Assembly: GCA_016786725.1 (NCBI GenBank)
Contig: JAEUVU010000004.1
Coordinates: 124,001 to 188,000 of the forward strand
Source: Ferruginibacter sp.
GTDB lineage: Bacteria; Bacteroidota; Bacteroidia; Chitinophagales; Chitinophagaceae
Direction: 5' to 3'
Length of the DNA: 64,000 nt
The translations under genes were made by a program, and so were the position numbers. Positions 48,797 to 57,758 of the stretch are shown piece by piece; position 1 is the first letter of the stretch; each line of letters starts with the position of its first letter. The notes under the pieces are model-generated. The model worked only from the letters and a program-made list of their open reading frames with translations, made no database searches and was not told the origin of the DNA.

Positions 48797-51418
48797 CTAT
48801 TCCGCATCCTCTTTTTCCTTTAGGCCCTTTATCAAATCCAGGGCCTCTGCAACCACATCGCACATAATGGTAATTAAAGAGCCGGGCTTTGCATTATTGT
48901 AAGCATGCATGATGGCTTCCTTCTCGTTATAAATTATTTCAATGGGTATATCTTTTGTTTTTGTTTCATTGATACCCTCTACCAGCAGGTTTACAATTTC
49001 CTCCGCTGTACGGCCCCTTAAATTTTTATCCTGGCGGATGATGATCTCATCAAAATACCTTCCGGAAATTTTTCCGAGTTCTCTTATGTCTTCATCCCTT
49101 CTATCGCCGGTGCCGCTGATGATGCCAATCTTTGGTTCGCCATCCAGTTTACTTACAAAATCGCAAAGTAATTCAAGCCCGGCAGGGTTATGGGCAAAAT
49201 CAACCAAAAACTGAAAGTTCTTAAACTGGAAGAGGTTAAGCCGCCCCGGTGTTTGGGTAGAAGAGGGAACAAAGGTCTGCAGCGCCAGTTTGATGTCTTC
49301 AATTTCGATATTGCGCCAGAAATAAGTGCTTAGTACCGCAGGCAGGCAGTTCATGATATTGTGTACTGCTTTGCCACCGTAGGTTACCGGTACTTCGCTT
49401 ACTTTTATCACCCTTATCTTCCAGGTGCCTTTCATGATGGTGATATAACCGTTTTCGAAAACCGCAGCATAACCTCCTTCTTTGCAGTGTTTTTTTATTC
49501 TTGGATTATTTTCATCCATGCTGAAAAATGCAATATTGCAGGTAAGCCCTTCTCTCATAGCATACACCAAATCATCATCAGCATTTAAAATGGCATAACC
49601 ATGATTGAAAACCGTTTCAGGAACAACCTGTTTTACTTTCGCCATCTGTTCCATACTGTCTATACCACCCAGGCCGATATGATCGGCGCTGATATTGGTA
49701 ACAACAGCCACATCGCAGTTCTGAAAAGCCAAACCGTTTTTTAAGATGCCGCCTCTTGCACATTCCAAAACCGCAAAATCAACCGTAGGGTCTTTTAAAA
49801 CAAAAGTTGATGATACAGGGCCGGTACAGTCACCCTTCATCATCATCTGGTTTTGTATGTACACACCATCGCTGGTGGTATAGCCAACTTTGTATCCGGC
49901 TGTTTTTGCAATGTGCGCTGTAAGCCTGGTGGTGGTTGTTTTACCATTGGTACCTGTAATGGCAATAATGGGAATGGTGCCTGCACTACCTTTTGGAAAA
50001 AGCATATCCACCACCGGTTCGGCCACATTGCGTGGCAAACCTTCTGACGGGTCAATATGCATCCGGAAACCCGGCGCTGCATTCACTTCCAGGATGGCGC
50101 CCCCATTTTCTTTAACAGGGGTTCTTAAATCGGTTGCCATAATATCAATACCACAAATGTCCAGACCGATAATTTTTGCAATACGCTCACACATCATGAT
50201 ATTGGCAGGATGCACTTCATCAGTAACATCGGTGCTGGTACCACCGGTTGAAAGGTTGGCAGTGGGTTTCAGCAAAACCAGTTCGCCTTTGGCAGGAACG
50301 GTTTCTAAACTATATCCCTTTTCGTCCAGCATTTTCTGGGTAAACTGGTCAATGGTGATTTGTGTCAGTACTTTTTCATGTCCGTATCCACGGCGTGGGT
50401 CTTTATTCACTTCGTCAATTAAATATTGGATTGTATTTTTTCCATCGCCTGTTACAGCAGCAGGCGTACGCAATGCCGCACAGATAAATTTGTAATTGAT
50501 CACCAGTATCCTGAAATCGAAACCCGTAATATATTTTTCCACGATTACACTGCGGCCATATTCCTTTGCAGCAGCAAAGGCTTTCAATGCCATTTCCCAA
50601 TCGGTAATATTGGTTGTGTTTCCTTTACCGTGATTGCCGTCAATAGGTTTTATCACGCAGGGATAGCCAATGCTGTCAATAGCTTCACGCAGGCCTTCCT
50701 CTGTTCTTATCACATCGCCTTTGGGCACCGGAATTTCTGCGGCGCCCAGTAAATTTTTTGTTTCTTCTTTATCGCAGGCAATATCCACCGCAATATTGCC
50801 GGTGGTGCTTGCAATGGTTGCCCTTATCCTTTTTTGATGCACACCATAGCCAAGCTGCACCAGTGAATGCTTGTTTAACCTGATATATGGAATACCTCTT
50901 TTTGCAGCTTCATCCACAATGCAGCCGGTGCTGGGGCCCAGGCGTGTATCTTCCCTTATCTCCCTTAATCTTTGAATGTCTTCATCCAGGTCGTATTCCT
51001 CTTCAAATATCAATGCATGTGCAATTCTTACAGCTGCTTTGGCTGCATAAATGCCTGCATCTTCTTCCATATAGCTGAAACACACATAGTACTCGCCTTC
51101 TTTGCCTGTGCCTCTTGTGCGGCCAAAACCGGTATCCATTCCTGCCAGGGTTTGAATTTCAAGGGCTATATGCTCTATTACATGGCCCATCCAGGTGCCT
51201 TCTTCCACACGCTGAAAAAAGCCTCCCGTTGTTCCCACACTGCACCGGTGTTCTATTAACGAAGGTATCATCGCTTCCAGCCGCTGCCTGAAACCGGGGA
51301 TACTGTTGGTAGGCATCTTTTCTTTTTCCTCCAGGTCAAGCTTCATCTGTATCAGTTTGGTACGGCGTACGCTCCAGTAGTTAGGGCCTCTTAAAATTTT
51401 GATCTCAACAATCTTCAT
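48797..51418 (-). CDS. cphA: Cyanophycin synthetase
   Basis: CphA (873 aa) makes cyanophycin, an insoluble polymer of beta-linked aspartate and arginine, using ATP. The order of parts is an N-terminal domain (1-160), an ATP-grasp domain (about 165-480: KPIDGNHGKGNTTNI, ILEVNAAPGFRMHIDPSEG) and a Mur-ligase-like domain (from about 485: IAITGTNGKTTTTRLTAH, ECARGGILKNGLAF, VVTNISADHIGLGG, FAHNPAGLELL). Length and order fit bacterial CphA1. It is leftward, opposite to the PLP enzyme and cyanophycinase genes. A low-complexity repeat lies in its 5' region. Confidence 0.95.
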   Translation of the reverse strand: MKIVEIKILRGPNYWSVRRTKLIQMKLDLEEKEKMPTNSIPGFRQRLEAMIPSLIEHRCSVGTTGGFFQRVEEGTWMGHVIEHIALEIQTLAGMDTGFGRTRGTGKEGEYYVCFSYMEEDAGIYAAKAAVRIAHALIFEEEYDLDEDIQRLREIREDTRLGPSTGCIVDEAAKRGIPYIRLNKHSLVQLGYGVHQKRIRATIASTTGNIAVDIACDKEETKNLLGAAEIPVPKGDVIRTEEGLREAIDSIGYPCVIKPIDGNHGKGNTTNITDWEMALKAFAAAKEYGRSVIVEKYITGFDFRILVINYKFICAALRTPAAVTGDGKNTIQYLIDEVNKDPRRGYGHEKVLTQITIDQFTQKMLDEKGYSLETVPAKGELVLLKPTANLSTGGTSTDVTDEVHPANIMMCERIAKIIGLDICGIDIMATDLRTPVKENGGAILEVNAAPGFRMHIDPSEGLPRNVAEPVVDMLFPKGSAGTIPIIAITGTNGKTTTTRLTAHIAKTAGYKVGYTTSDGVYIQNQMMMKGDCTGPVSSTFVLKDPTVDFAVLECARGGILKNGLAFQNCDVAVVTNISADHIGLGGIDSMEQMAKVKQVVPETVFNHGYAILNADDDLVYAMREGLTCNIAFFSMDENNPRIKKHCKEGGYAAVFENGYITIMKGTWKIRVIKVSEVPVTYGGKAVHNIMNCLPAVLSTYFWRNIEIEDIKLALQTFVPSSTQTPGRLNLFQFKNFQFLVDFAHNPAGLELLCDFVSKLDGEPKIGIISGTGDRRDEDIRELGKISGRYFDEIIIRQDKNLRGRTAEEIVNLLVEGINETKTKDIPIEIIYNEKEAIMHAYNNAKPGSLITIMCDVVAEALDLIKGLKEKEDAE

Positions 51419-51463
51419 AAATAAAAACAGTTTTTAGTTTTGGTGTTTTGGTAAGTAAAAAGG

Positions 51464-51540
51464 CAAAATTCAAAAGTCAAAAACTGCTAGTACTGTCACT
51501 TTTCTGATTTTTGACTTTTTATTTTTGAATTTGAGCAAAA
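51464..51540. repeat. Low-complexity inverted repeat upstream of cphA
   Basis: CAAAATTCAAAAGTCAAAA (51464-51482) is followed by its rough complement TTTTTGACTTTTTATTTTTGAATTTG (51514-51539, given in parts), so the unit can fold as a long AT stem. Similar units are at 24676-24757, 29023-29103 and 30394-30473 and inside waaA. Confidence 0.6.
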
Positions 51541-51630
51541 CGGAAATTACCAAAATCATCTTGCTTTGCAAAAAACAAAATTTGTACATTGCAAGGCTGC
51601 CGGTTTTAAGGCAGATGTAAATTCAAGCAA

Positions 51631-52920
51631 ATGAGTGACCGTCGTTCTTTTATCCGCAAAGTGGGATTGTTATCTGCATCAGCAATTTCGGCCAATATTT
51701 TACAACCGGTATGGAGCCGTGATCTGCAGTATGCACTGGATAAAGCTGCCTCCATTCCCCCATCCGAGCTGGCAGGCGACGAGGAATTCTGGCACTATGT
51801 GCAGCAATCATATACCATCGCCCCAAATTTTATCAACCTCAATAATGGCGGTGTGGCCCCGGCGCCAAAACCGGTTGCCGATGTCATGAAGACGAATTAC
51901 GATATCAGCAACCAGGCACCCAGTTATTTTATGTGGCGTGTGGTTGACCAGGGCAGGGAACCATTGCGGAAAAACCTGGCAAAGCTTGCCGGCTGCGATG
52001 CAGAAGAAATCGCTTTGCACCGCAATGCATCCGAAGCATTGGAGACCGTGATCTTCGGCATTGACTTAAAACCTGGTGACGAAGTAGTGCTTGCCAAACA
52101 GGATTACCCCAATATGATCGGCGCCTGGAAACAGAGAGAGAGAAGGGAAGGTATAAAACTGGTCTGGATTGATCTTGAATTACCTAGTGAAGATGAATCT
52201 TACATGGTGAAAAAATATACAGATGCCTTTAACGCAAAAACAAAACTGGTACAGGTGACACACATGATAAACTGGATAGGCCAGAAAATTCCGGTGCGTA
52301 AAATTGCAGACGAAGCAAAGAAAAGGAATATTGATGTACTGGTTGATGGCGCTCACACATTTGCCCAGTTTGAATTTTTAATTCCTGACCTTAACTGCGA
52401 TTATTTTGGAACGAGTTTGCACAAGTGGCTGGGAGCGCCCATTGGAACCGGCTTGCTGTATGTTCGTAAAGAAAAAATAAAAAATATCTGGCCTTTGTTT
52501 GGTGCCGGTGATAAAGAGGATGATAATATCCGCAAGTTTGAACATTTGGGCACCCGCCCGTTCTTTATTGAAGGAGCAGTTGACAAAGCCATTGATTTTT
52601 ACGATATGATTGGCGCCAAACGTAAAGAAGAAAGACTGCTTTACCTGAAAAATTACTGGATGAATAAAGTAAAAGATATTCCTAAAGTAAAAATTCATAC
52701 CTCTCTTAAAAGAGAATTTGGCTGCGCCATTGGCCTGGTAAGTGTAGATGGAAAGACGCCAGGAGAACTGGACAATTTTTTATGGGATAATTACAAAATT
52801 CATGCAGTTGGTATTGTTTGGGAAAATATCAGCGGCGTAAGGATTACTCCCAATGTGTACACTACTACCAAAAACTTAGACAGGCTGGTAGAAGCAATAA
52901 CAGCTTTTGCAAAAACGTAG
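51631..52920 (+). CDS. Exported class V PLP enzyme (isopenicillin-N epimerase-like)
   Basis: A 429-residue fold-type I PLP enzyme of the class V aminotransferase/cysteine desulfurase group. The PLP Lys is Lys265 in GTSLHKWLGAPIG; LNNGGVAPAPKPV, the substrate loop APSYFMWRVVDQGREPLR, HRNASEALETVIFG and DGAHTFAQFEF resemble isopenicillin-N epimerases. A Tat-like leader is present (DRRSFIRKVGLLSASAIS, residues 3-20), so the enzyme is probably exported folded. It lies between cphA and cphB. It could process amino acids or isoaspartyl peptides freed from cyanophycin; this is a guess from position. Confidence 0.8.
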   Translation: MSDRRSFIRKVGLLSASAISANILQPVWSRDLQYALDKAASIPPSELAGDEEFWHYVQQSYTIAPNFINLNNGGVAPAPKPVADVMKTNYDISNQAPSYFMWRVVDQGREPLRKNLAKLAGCDAEEIALHRNASEALETVIFGIDLKPGDEVVLAKQDYPNMIGAWKQRERREGIKLVWIDLELPSEDESYMVKKYTDAFNAKTKLVQVTHMINWIGQKIPVRKIADEAKKRNIDVLVDGAHTFAQFEFLIPDLNCDYFGTSLHKWLGAPIGTGLLYVRKEKIKNIWPLFGAGDKEDDNIRKFEHLGTRPFFIEGAVDKAIDFYDMIGAKRKEERLLYLKNYWMNKVKDIPKVKIHTSLKREFGCAIGLVSVDGKTPGELDNFLWDNYKIHAVGIVWENISGVRITPNVYTTTKNLDRLVEAITAFAKT

Positions 52921-52925
52921 GATCA

Positions 52926-52958
52926 CGCCTGTGGCGTGTTCTGAATCCGCCACAGGCG
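52926..52958. terminator. Hairpin CGCCTGTGGCG / CGCCACAGGCG after the PLP enzyme gene
   Basis: An 11-bp perfect stem with an 11-base loop, starting 6 bases past the stop. It is GC-rich without a T run. It may be a dispersed palindrome acting as terminator. Confidence 0.65.
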
Positions 52959-53020
52959 GAATTCTTATATTATCAACACCCGTTAACAACAACTAAAGGT
53001 TATTAAAACACGATTTCCCT

Positions 53021-53028
53021 TATTTTTG
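53021..53028 (+). promoter_or_regulatory. -7 element for cphB
   Basis: TATTTTTG, 22 bases before the cphB ATG. No TTG at the consensus distance. Confidence 0.5.
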
Positions 53029-53049
53029 CGTTAATCATAAAAATGATTC

Positions 53050-53946
53050 ATGCAATTTGCTAAAGGAAAACTGATTGCGATTGGCGGAGCAGAAGATAAA
53101 GGCACTGATTTAGAAACCGGAAAGATCCAACGCAGCAACCTCAATTTTTTTGAACTGGGAATCCTTTCCCGTATTGTAGAAGAAGCCGGCGGGCCCTCAT
53201 CCCGTATCGAGGTTATCACCACCGCCAGCATGATACCCAACGAAGTGGGCGACAATTACCTGAATGCTTTTGGTAAGATTGGCTGCACCAATATTGGTGT
53301 AATGCACATCCGCAACCGTGCCGATGCTGCCAATGCTGATTATCTGCAACGTATTGCAGTTTGCGATGTAGTAATGTTCAGCGGGGGTAACCAGTTGCGG
53401 CTAAGCAGTACATTTGGCGGCACAGCTTTTTTGGATAAATTATTAGAGCGCTATCACAACGAAACCAATTTTGTTGTTGCCGGTACTTCGGCTGGGGCTA
53501 TGGCCATGAGCAATACCATGATCTATGAAGGCAATGCTACCCGTGCCCATTTGAAAGGCGAAGTAAAAATTACTACCGGCCTTGGTTTTATGGATGATGT
53601 GATCTTTGATTCGCATTTTGAAAAACGTGGCCGTTTTGCCAGGCTGGCACAGGCGGTGGCTGCAAACCCCTCCTGCATTGGCATTGGGTTGGGAGAAGAT
53701 ACCGGCATGATCATCACCAACGGTAACCAGATGGAAGGTATCGGCAGTGGCCTGGTTATGATCGTTGATGGGCACGATATCCTGCACTCCAATATCGCCG
53801 ATATACCCGATGGCAATCCCATCAGCATTGAAAATTTAAAAGTTCATTTTTGTGAGCATGGCAATGGATATCTTTTGAGAGAGCGTAAGTTTTTGATGGG
53901 CGTGAGCGAAAACTCTGTTATCAAAAAGCAGGTTAACGTTGAATAA
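53050..53946 (+). CDS. cphB: Cyanophycinase
   Basis: CphB (298 aa) is a serine-type exopeptidase that cuts cyanophycin to beta-Asp-Arg dipeptides. LIAIGGAEDKGTDLETGKIQ near the start, IEVITTASMIPNEVGDNYLNAFGKIG, VVMFSGGNQLRLSSTFGGTAF, the nucleophile Ser147 in VAGTSAGAMAMSNTMIYEG, DSHFEKRGRFARLAQAVAANP and GIGLGEDTGMII are diagnostic in series. No signal peptide, so it acts in the cytoplasm. It is 129 bases after the PLP enzyme gene, has its own promoter element, and is followed by a terminator. cphA lies 1.6 kb away in the opposite direction. Confidence 0.95.
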   Translation: MQFAKGKLIAIGGAEDKGTDLETGKIQRSNLNFFELGILSRIVEEAGGPSSRIEVITTASMIPNEVGDNYLNAFGKIGCTNIGVMHIRNRADAANADYLQRIAVCDVVMFSGGNQLRLSSTFGGTAFLDKLLERYHNETNFVVAGTSAGAMAMSNTMIYEGNATRAHLKGEVKITTGLGFMDDVIFDSHFEKRGRFARLAQAVAANPSCIGIGLGEDTGMIITNGNQMEGIGSGLVMIVDGHDILHSNIADIPDGNPISIENLKVHFCEHGNGYLLRERKFLMGVSENSVIKKQVNVE

Positions 53947-53975
53947 CTTTTGCCACCAATTACATTAAATCTTTT

Positions 53976-54000
53976 ATTCTGCCTTCGGCAGAATTTTTTT
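53976..54000 (+). terminator. Terminator after cphB
   Basis: ATTCTGCC (53976-53983), loop TTC, GGCAGAAT (53987-53994) followed by a run of T. Confidence 0.8.
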
Positions 54001-54066
54001 TGCCACGGAGGCACAGAATCACAGAATTGAAAATGTATTTCTCTGTGCTTCTGTGTTTTTGTGGCA
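54001..54066. repeat. Dispersed inverted repeat TGCCACGGAGGCACAG ... CTGTGTTTTTGTGGCA
   Basis: The left arm TGCCACGGAGGCACAGAATC and the right arm (TCTGTGCTTCTGTGTTTTTG then TGGCA) are imperfect complements separated by about 16 bases. Units reading CCACGGAGGCACAGAG are a common intergenic repeat that I know from many Bacteroidota and Chlorobi genomes. It ends 49 bases before the GH125 start. Confidence 0.55.
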
Positions 54067-54114
54067 GTTTCATTTTTTTGCCGAAGGCAAAAATTTTCTT
54101 TTTATCTTACCGGT

Positions 54115-55539
54115 ATGAACCGTAAAAAATTCATTCAGCAAACTTCACTTGCTACCGCAGGTTTATTAATGAGCAAATATTCATTTGCAAATCTTGATAA
54201 TGATTTTCCTGTTGTAAGAGTGCCGGAAAGCCAACGCAGGTTTAAAAGCCCGGCTGTGGAAAAACTAATTGCTGAAATAAAAAAGAACATCGGCAACAAA
54301 GAAATTGCCTGGATGTTTGAGAATTGTTTCCCCAATACTTTAGACACAACCGTTGATTTTGAGATCATCAGTGGTAAGCCGGATACTTTTGTTATTACGG
54401 GAGATATTGATGCCATGTGGTTAAGGGATTCATCCGCCCAGGTTTGGCCTTACCTGCCTTTAATGAAAGAAGATAAGAACCTGCGGGAGCTGATAAAAGG
54501 TGTAATCAACCGGCAGGTAAAATGCATTTTAAAAGACCCTTATGCCAACGCTTTTTATAAAGACGAAATAAAAGTGAGCGAATGGAAAGACGATAAAACA
54601 CTCATGCTGCCCGGTGTGCATGAAAGGAAGTGGGAGATAGATAGTTTGTGTTATCCGATAAGATTGAGTTATGGTTATTGGAAAGAAACCGCTGATACGT
54701 CTGTGTTTGATAATGACTGGAAAGATGCGATGAAGCTTATTGTAAAAACTTTTAAAGAACAGCAACGATTAGAAAATAATGGGCCTTATAAATTTGAACG
54801 CACAACCAGTTGGGCTACTGATGGAGTTCCACTAGGTGGTTATGGTTATCCAACAAAAAAGATCGGGTTGATACATTCCATGTTCAGGCCGAGTGATGAT
54901 GCAACGGTTTATCCATTTAATGTTCCTGGAAATATGTTTGCGGTAAATGCACTCACCTGGTTATTTGAAATAAAAAAGGCTTTGAAATTTCCAGAAGATG
55001 AACTTACGGCTATTCATAAACTTGCAGATGGAATTATGCTTGCATTGGATAACCATTCGGTTATAGAAAATTCTATGTTTGGAAAAATATACGCTTACGA
55101 AGTAAATGGATATGGAAGTTTTAATTTGATGGACGATGCCAATGTTCCCTCATTGTTGTCACTCCAGTATTTACATCCTTTGAATGGTTTTGATGAAACT
55201 TATAAACGAACTATTAAGTATGTTCTGTCAACATCAAACCCTTTCTTTTTCAAAGGCAAAGCAGCAGAAGGTATTGGTGGCCCACACGTAGGTATGGATT
55301 ATATTTGGCCAATGAGCATCATCATGCGTGGGCTTACCAGTACTGATGATAAAGAAATAAAAAACTGTTTAATCATGCTGCAGAAAACCCATGCAGGAAC
55401 CGGTTTCATGCATGAATCTTTTCATAAAGATGATCCAACCAAATTCACCCGCAGATGGTTTGCCTGGGCCAACACTTTGTTTGGGGAGTTTGTATGGAAG
55501 GTTTATAAAGAACGCCCGCACTTGCTCAGTAAAGGATGA
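54115..55539 (+). CDS. Exo-alpha-1,6-mannosidase, glycoside hydrolase family 125
   Basis: A 474-residue GH125 enzyme releasing alpha-1,6-linked mannose from glycans without metal. Its leader (KKFIQQTSLATAGLLMSKYSFA, residues 4-25, in parts) is Tat-like but lacks the second Arg. Family blocks are FENCFPNTLDTTVDF, ITGDIDAMWLRDSSAQVWPYLPL with the acidic pair, GVHERKWEIDSLCYPIRLSYGYW, SMFRPSDDATVYPFNVPGNMFAVN and GGPHVGMDYIWPMSI. No other glycan-degradation gene is near. The start at 54115 gives a proper leader; the longer frame from 54061 reads the repeat. Confidence 0.9.
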   Translation: MNRKKFIQQTSLATAGLLMSKYSFANLDNDFPVVRVPESQRRFKSPAVEKLIAEIKKNIGNKEIAWMFENCFPNTLDTTVDFEIISGKPDTFVITGDIDAMWLRDSSAQVWPYLPLMKEDKNLRELIKGVINRQVKCILKDPYANAFYKDEIKVSEWKDDKTLMLPGVHERKWEIDSLCYPIRLSYGYWKETADTSVFDNDWKDAMKLIVKTFKEQQRLENNGPYKFERTTSWATDGVPLGGYGYPTKKIGLIHSMFRPSDDATVYPFNVPGNMFAVNALTWLFEIKKALKFPEDELTAIHKLADGIMLALDNHSVIENSMFGKIYAYEVNGYGSFNLMDDANVPSLLSLQYLHPLNGFDETYKRTIKYVLSTSNPFFFKGKAAEGIGGPHVGMDYIWPMSIIMRGLTSTDDKEIKNCLIMLQKTHAGTGFMHESFHKDDPTKFTRRWFAWANTLFGEFVWKVYKERPHLLSKG

Positions 55540-55727
55540 AGAAATGGTTCAGGCCGCTTCAGCGTCCCGACCCAGTCGTTTAACAAAATTTTAAGCATCC
55601 CCGCCAGCGGCGATTTTTTGTTTTGTTATAAAACGCACTAACTTGATGTACCGTTCCTTTTTAAACTGCTGAACATTTACATCCGCCTCCTTTCATTTTT
55701 TCTTTTTAATTTTTAAACTAACTGATT

Positions 55728-57662
55728 ATGACGATTAAATTAAGGCAACAACAATTGTTTGTTCTGCTGGCATTGTTAACCTTGCTTTTTGCGGCTTGTG
55801 GTACCAAGCCCGAAGAAAAAGCACCTTTGGTTCCTTTGGAAGATTTTTTTAAAAACGCCGACAAAACCGGGTGGCAGATATCACCTGACGGCCAGTACAT
55901 TTCTTACCGGTCGGCACACCTCGGTCACATGAATGTGTTTGTGCGTAAAATAACCGACTCAACGGGTATTCCGGTAACTTTTGATTCTGTGCGTAATATC
56001 GTGCAGTATCAATGGAAGGGCAATCGAATCTTATATCTTCAGGATGTTGGTGGTGATGAGAATTTTCAGTTGTTCTCTGTTTCGATGGATGGTAAGGATC
56101 AGAAAGCCCTTACACCTTTTCCAAAAGTAAGAACAGGCATACTCAATGACCTCCGCTATGTTGCCGGAAAAGAAAAAGAGGTCATCATCACCATTAATAA
56201 AAGAGATGCCCGCTATTTTGATCCGTACAGCATCAATATTGAAACCGGGGAAATGAAAGAGTTGTATAAGAACGACAATAATTTTGACAGCTGGTACACC
56301 GATCACAACGGTGTAATCAGACTGGCCGGTAAAACTGATGGTGTCAATATCACCCTTTATCACCGGGCAACAGAAGCTGATCCTTTCGATTCCTTGCTTA
56401 CCACCAGTTATAAAGAAACATTTTACCCTAACTTTTTTACGTTCGACAACAAAAACATTTATGCGGCCAGTAATATAGGCAGAGATAAAATTGCTATTGT
56501 TGAATACGACCTGGCAGCAAAAAAGGAAATAAGAGAAATTTACGCCAACCCGGAATATGATGTGGATGGCGTAGATTATTCACCCAAAAGAAAAGTACTG
56601 CAGTCTGCCTTTTTCACTTCGTGGAAGGCAGAACAGCATTTTTTAGATAAGGATGCCGAGGCTGATTACAATAAAATGAAGGACAAATTCAAAGGGTATG
56701 AAATTGCCATTTACGGAAATAATAATGAGGAGGACAAATTCATTGTTTGGACAGGTAATGACAAACTGCCTTCTAAATTCTATTTCTATGATAAGAAGAC
56801 GGGAGAAACAAAATTTTTAGCCGCCGGAAGGCCATGGATAAAGGAAGAGAACATGGCTACAATGAAACCCATTGAATACAAATCCAGAGATGGATTGACT
56901 ATACATGGATACCTGACTTTACCCAAAGGTTACGAAGCTAAGAATTTACCTGTTATTGTTAATCCTCACGGCGGCCCCTGGGCCAGGGATCAGTGGGGCT
57001 TCAATAATGAAATTCAGTTTTTAGCTAACCGGGGTTATGCTGTGCTGCAAATGAACTTCCGTGGCTCAACCGGCTATGGCAAAGAGTTCTGGCTGAAGGG
57101 TTCTAAAGAGTGGGGTAAAAAAATGCAGGATGATATTACCGACGGTGTTAACTGGCTTATTAAAGATGGTATTGCTGATCCCAAACGTGTGGCTATCTAT
57201 GGCGGTAGCTACGGCGGCTATGCAACACTGGCAGGCGTTACTTTCACACCAGATCTGTATGCCTGTGCAGTGGATTATGTGGGGGTATCAAACATGTTCA
57301 CGTTTATGAATACCATACCGCCTTACTGGGAGCCATTTAAAAAGCAGATGTACGAGCTGGTGGGTGATCCCGCAAAAGACAGCGCTTTACTGGCAGAAGT
57401 TTCCCCGGCATTGCACGTAGGCAAAATTAAAGCGCCGCTGTTCATTGCTCAGGGAGCGAACGATCCAAGGGTAAATAAAGCAGAAAGCGACCAGGTGGTG
57501 GAAGCATTGAAAAAAAGAGGCGTGCAGGTTGAGTACATGGTAAAGAATGATGAAGGGCATGGTTTTCAGAATGAAAATAACAGGCTTGATTTTTACAAAG
57601 CAATGGAAAAATTCTTTGATAAACATCTTTCCGGTAAACCGGTTGAGCCTAAGAAGCAGTGA
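55728..57662 (+). CDS. S9 family prolyl oligopeptidase-like lipoprotein
   Basis: A 644-residue serine peptidase. The N-terminus is a lipoprotein signal (LLALLTLLFAACGTKPEEK) with Cys24 as lipid site. A beta-propeller follows (about 60-390) and then the alpha/beta hydrolase domain with HGGPWARDQWGFNNEIQFLANRG, the nucleophile Ser494 in YGGSYGGYATLAG, Asp in QGANDPRVNKAES and His in NDEGHGFQNENN. This matches the acylaminoacyl-peptidase/DPP IV branch. It should be anchored to a membrane facing the periplasm or outside. A 17-bp terminator hairpin follows. Confidence 0.92.
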   Translation: MTIKLRQQQLFVLLALLTLLFAACGTKPEEKAPLVPLEDFFKNADKTGWQISPDGQYISYRSAHLGHMNVFVRKITDSTGIPVTFDSVRNIVQYQWKGNRILYLQDVGGDENFQLFSVSMDGKDQKALTPFPKVRTGILNDLRYVAGKEKEVIITINKRDARYFDPYSINIETGEMKELYKNDNNFDSWYTDHNGVIRLAGKTDGVNITLYHRATEADPFDSLLTTSYKETFYPNFFTFDNKNIYAASNIGRDKIAIVEYDLAAKKEIREIYANPEYDVDGVDYSPKRKVLQSAFFTSWKAEQHFLDKDAEADYNKMKDKFKGYEIAIYGNNNEEDKFIVWTGNDKLPSKFYFYDKKTGETKFLAAGRPWIKEENMATMKPIEYKSRDGLTIHGYLTLPKGYEAKNLPVIVNPHGGPWARDQWGFNNEIQFLANRGYAVLQMNFRGSTGYGKEFWLKGSKEWGKKMQDDITDGVNWLIKDGIADPKRVAIYGGSYGGYATLAGVTFTPDLYACAVDYVGVSNMFTFMNTIPPYWEPFKKQMYELVGDPAKDSALLAEVSPALHVGKIKAPLFIAQGANDPRVNKAESDQVVEALKKRGVQVEYMVKNDEGHGFQNENNRLDFYKAMEKFFDKHLSGKPVEPKKQ

Positions 57663-57700
57663 TGGGGAATTGGTAGAAAGGTTTATATGTTGATAATGTT

Positions 57701-57737
57701 AAAAAGGTGACACCTCTCAAAGAGGTGTCACCTTTTT
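57701..57737. terminator. Bidirectional terminator between the S9 peptidase gene and tyrS
   Basis: A perfect 17-bp stem (57701-57717 and 57721-57737: AAAAAGGTGACACCTCT and complement) with loop CAA and A/T runs outside, between two convergent genes. Confidence 0.9.
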
Positions 57738-57758
57738 TAGAATTAGAATAAGAATTTT

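Noticed and set aside
49890..50495. 201-codon plus-strand frame opposite cphA
   Set aside because: It is antisense to the ATP-grasp and ligase domains of cphA and has no motif or start context.
51631..52920. Cysteine desulfurase (IscS/SufS) for the class V PLP enzyme
   Set aside because: No catalytic Cys loop near the C-terminus, a Tat-like leader, and the substrate loop resembles isopenicillin-N epimerase instead.
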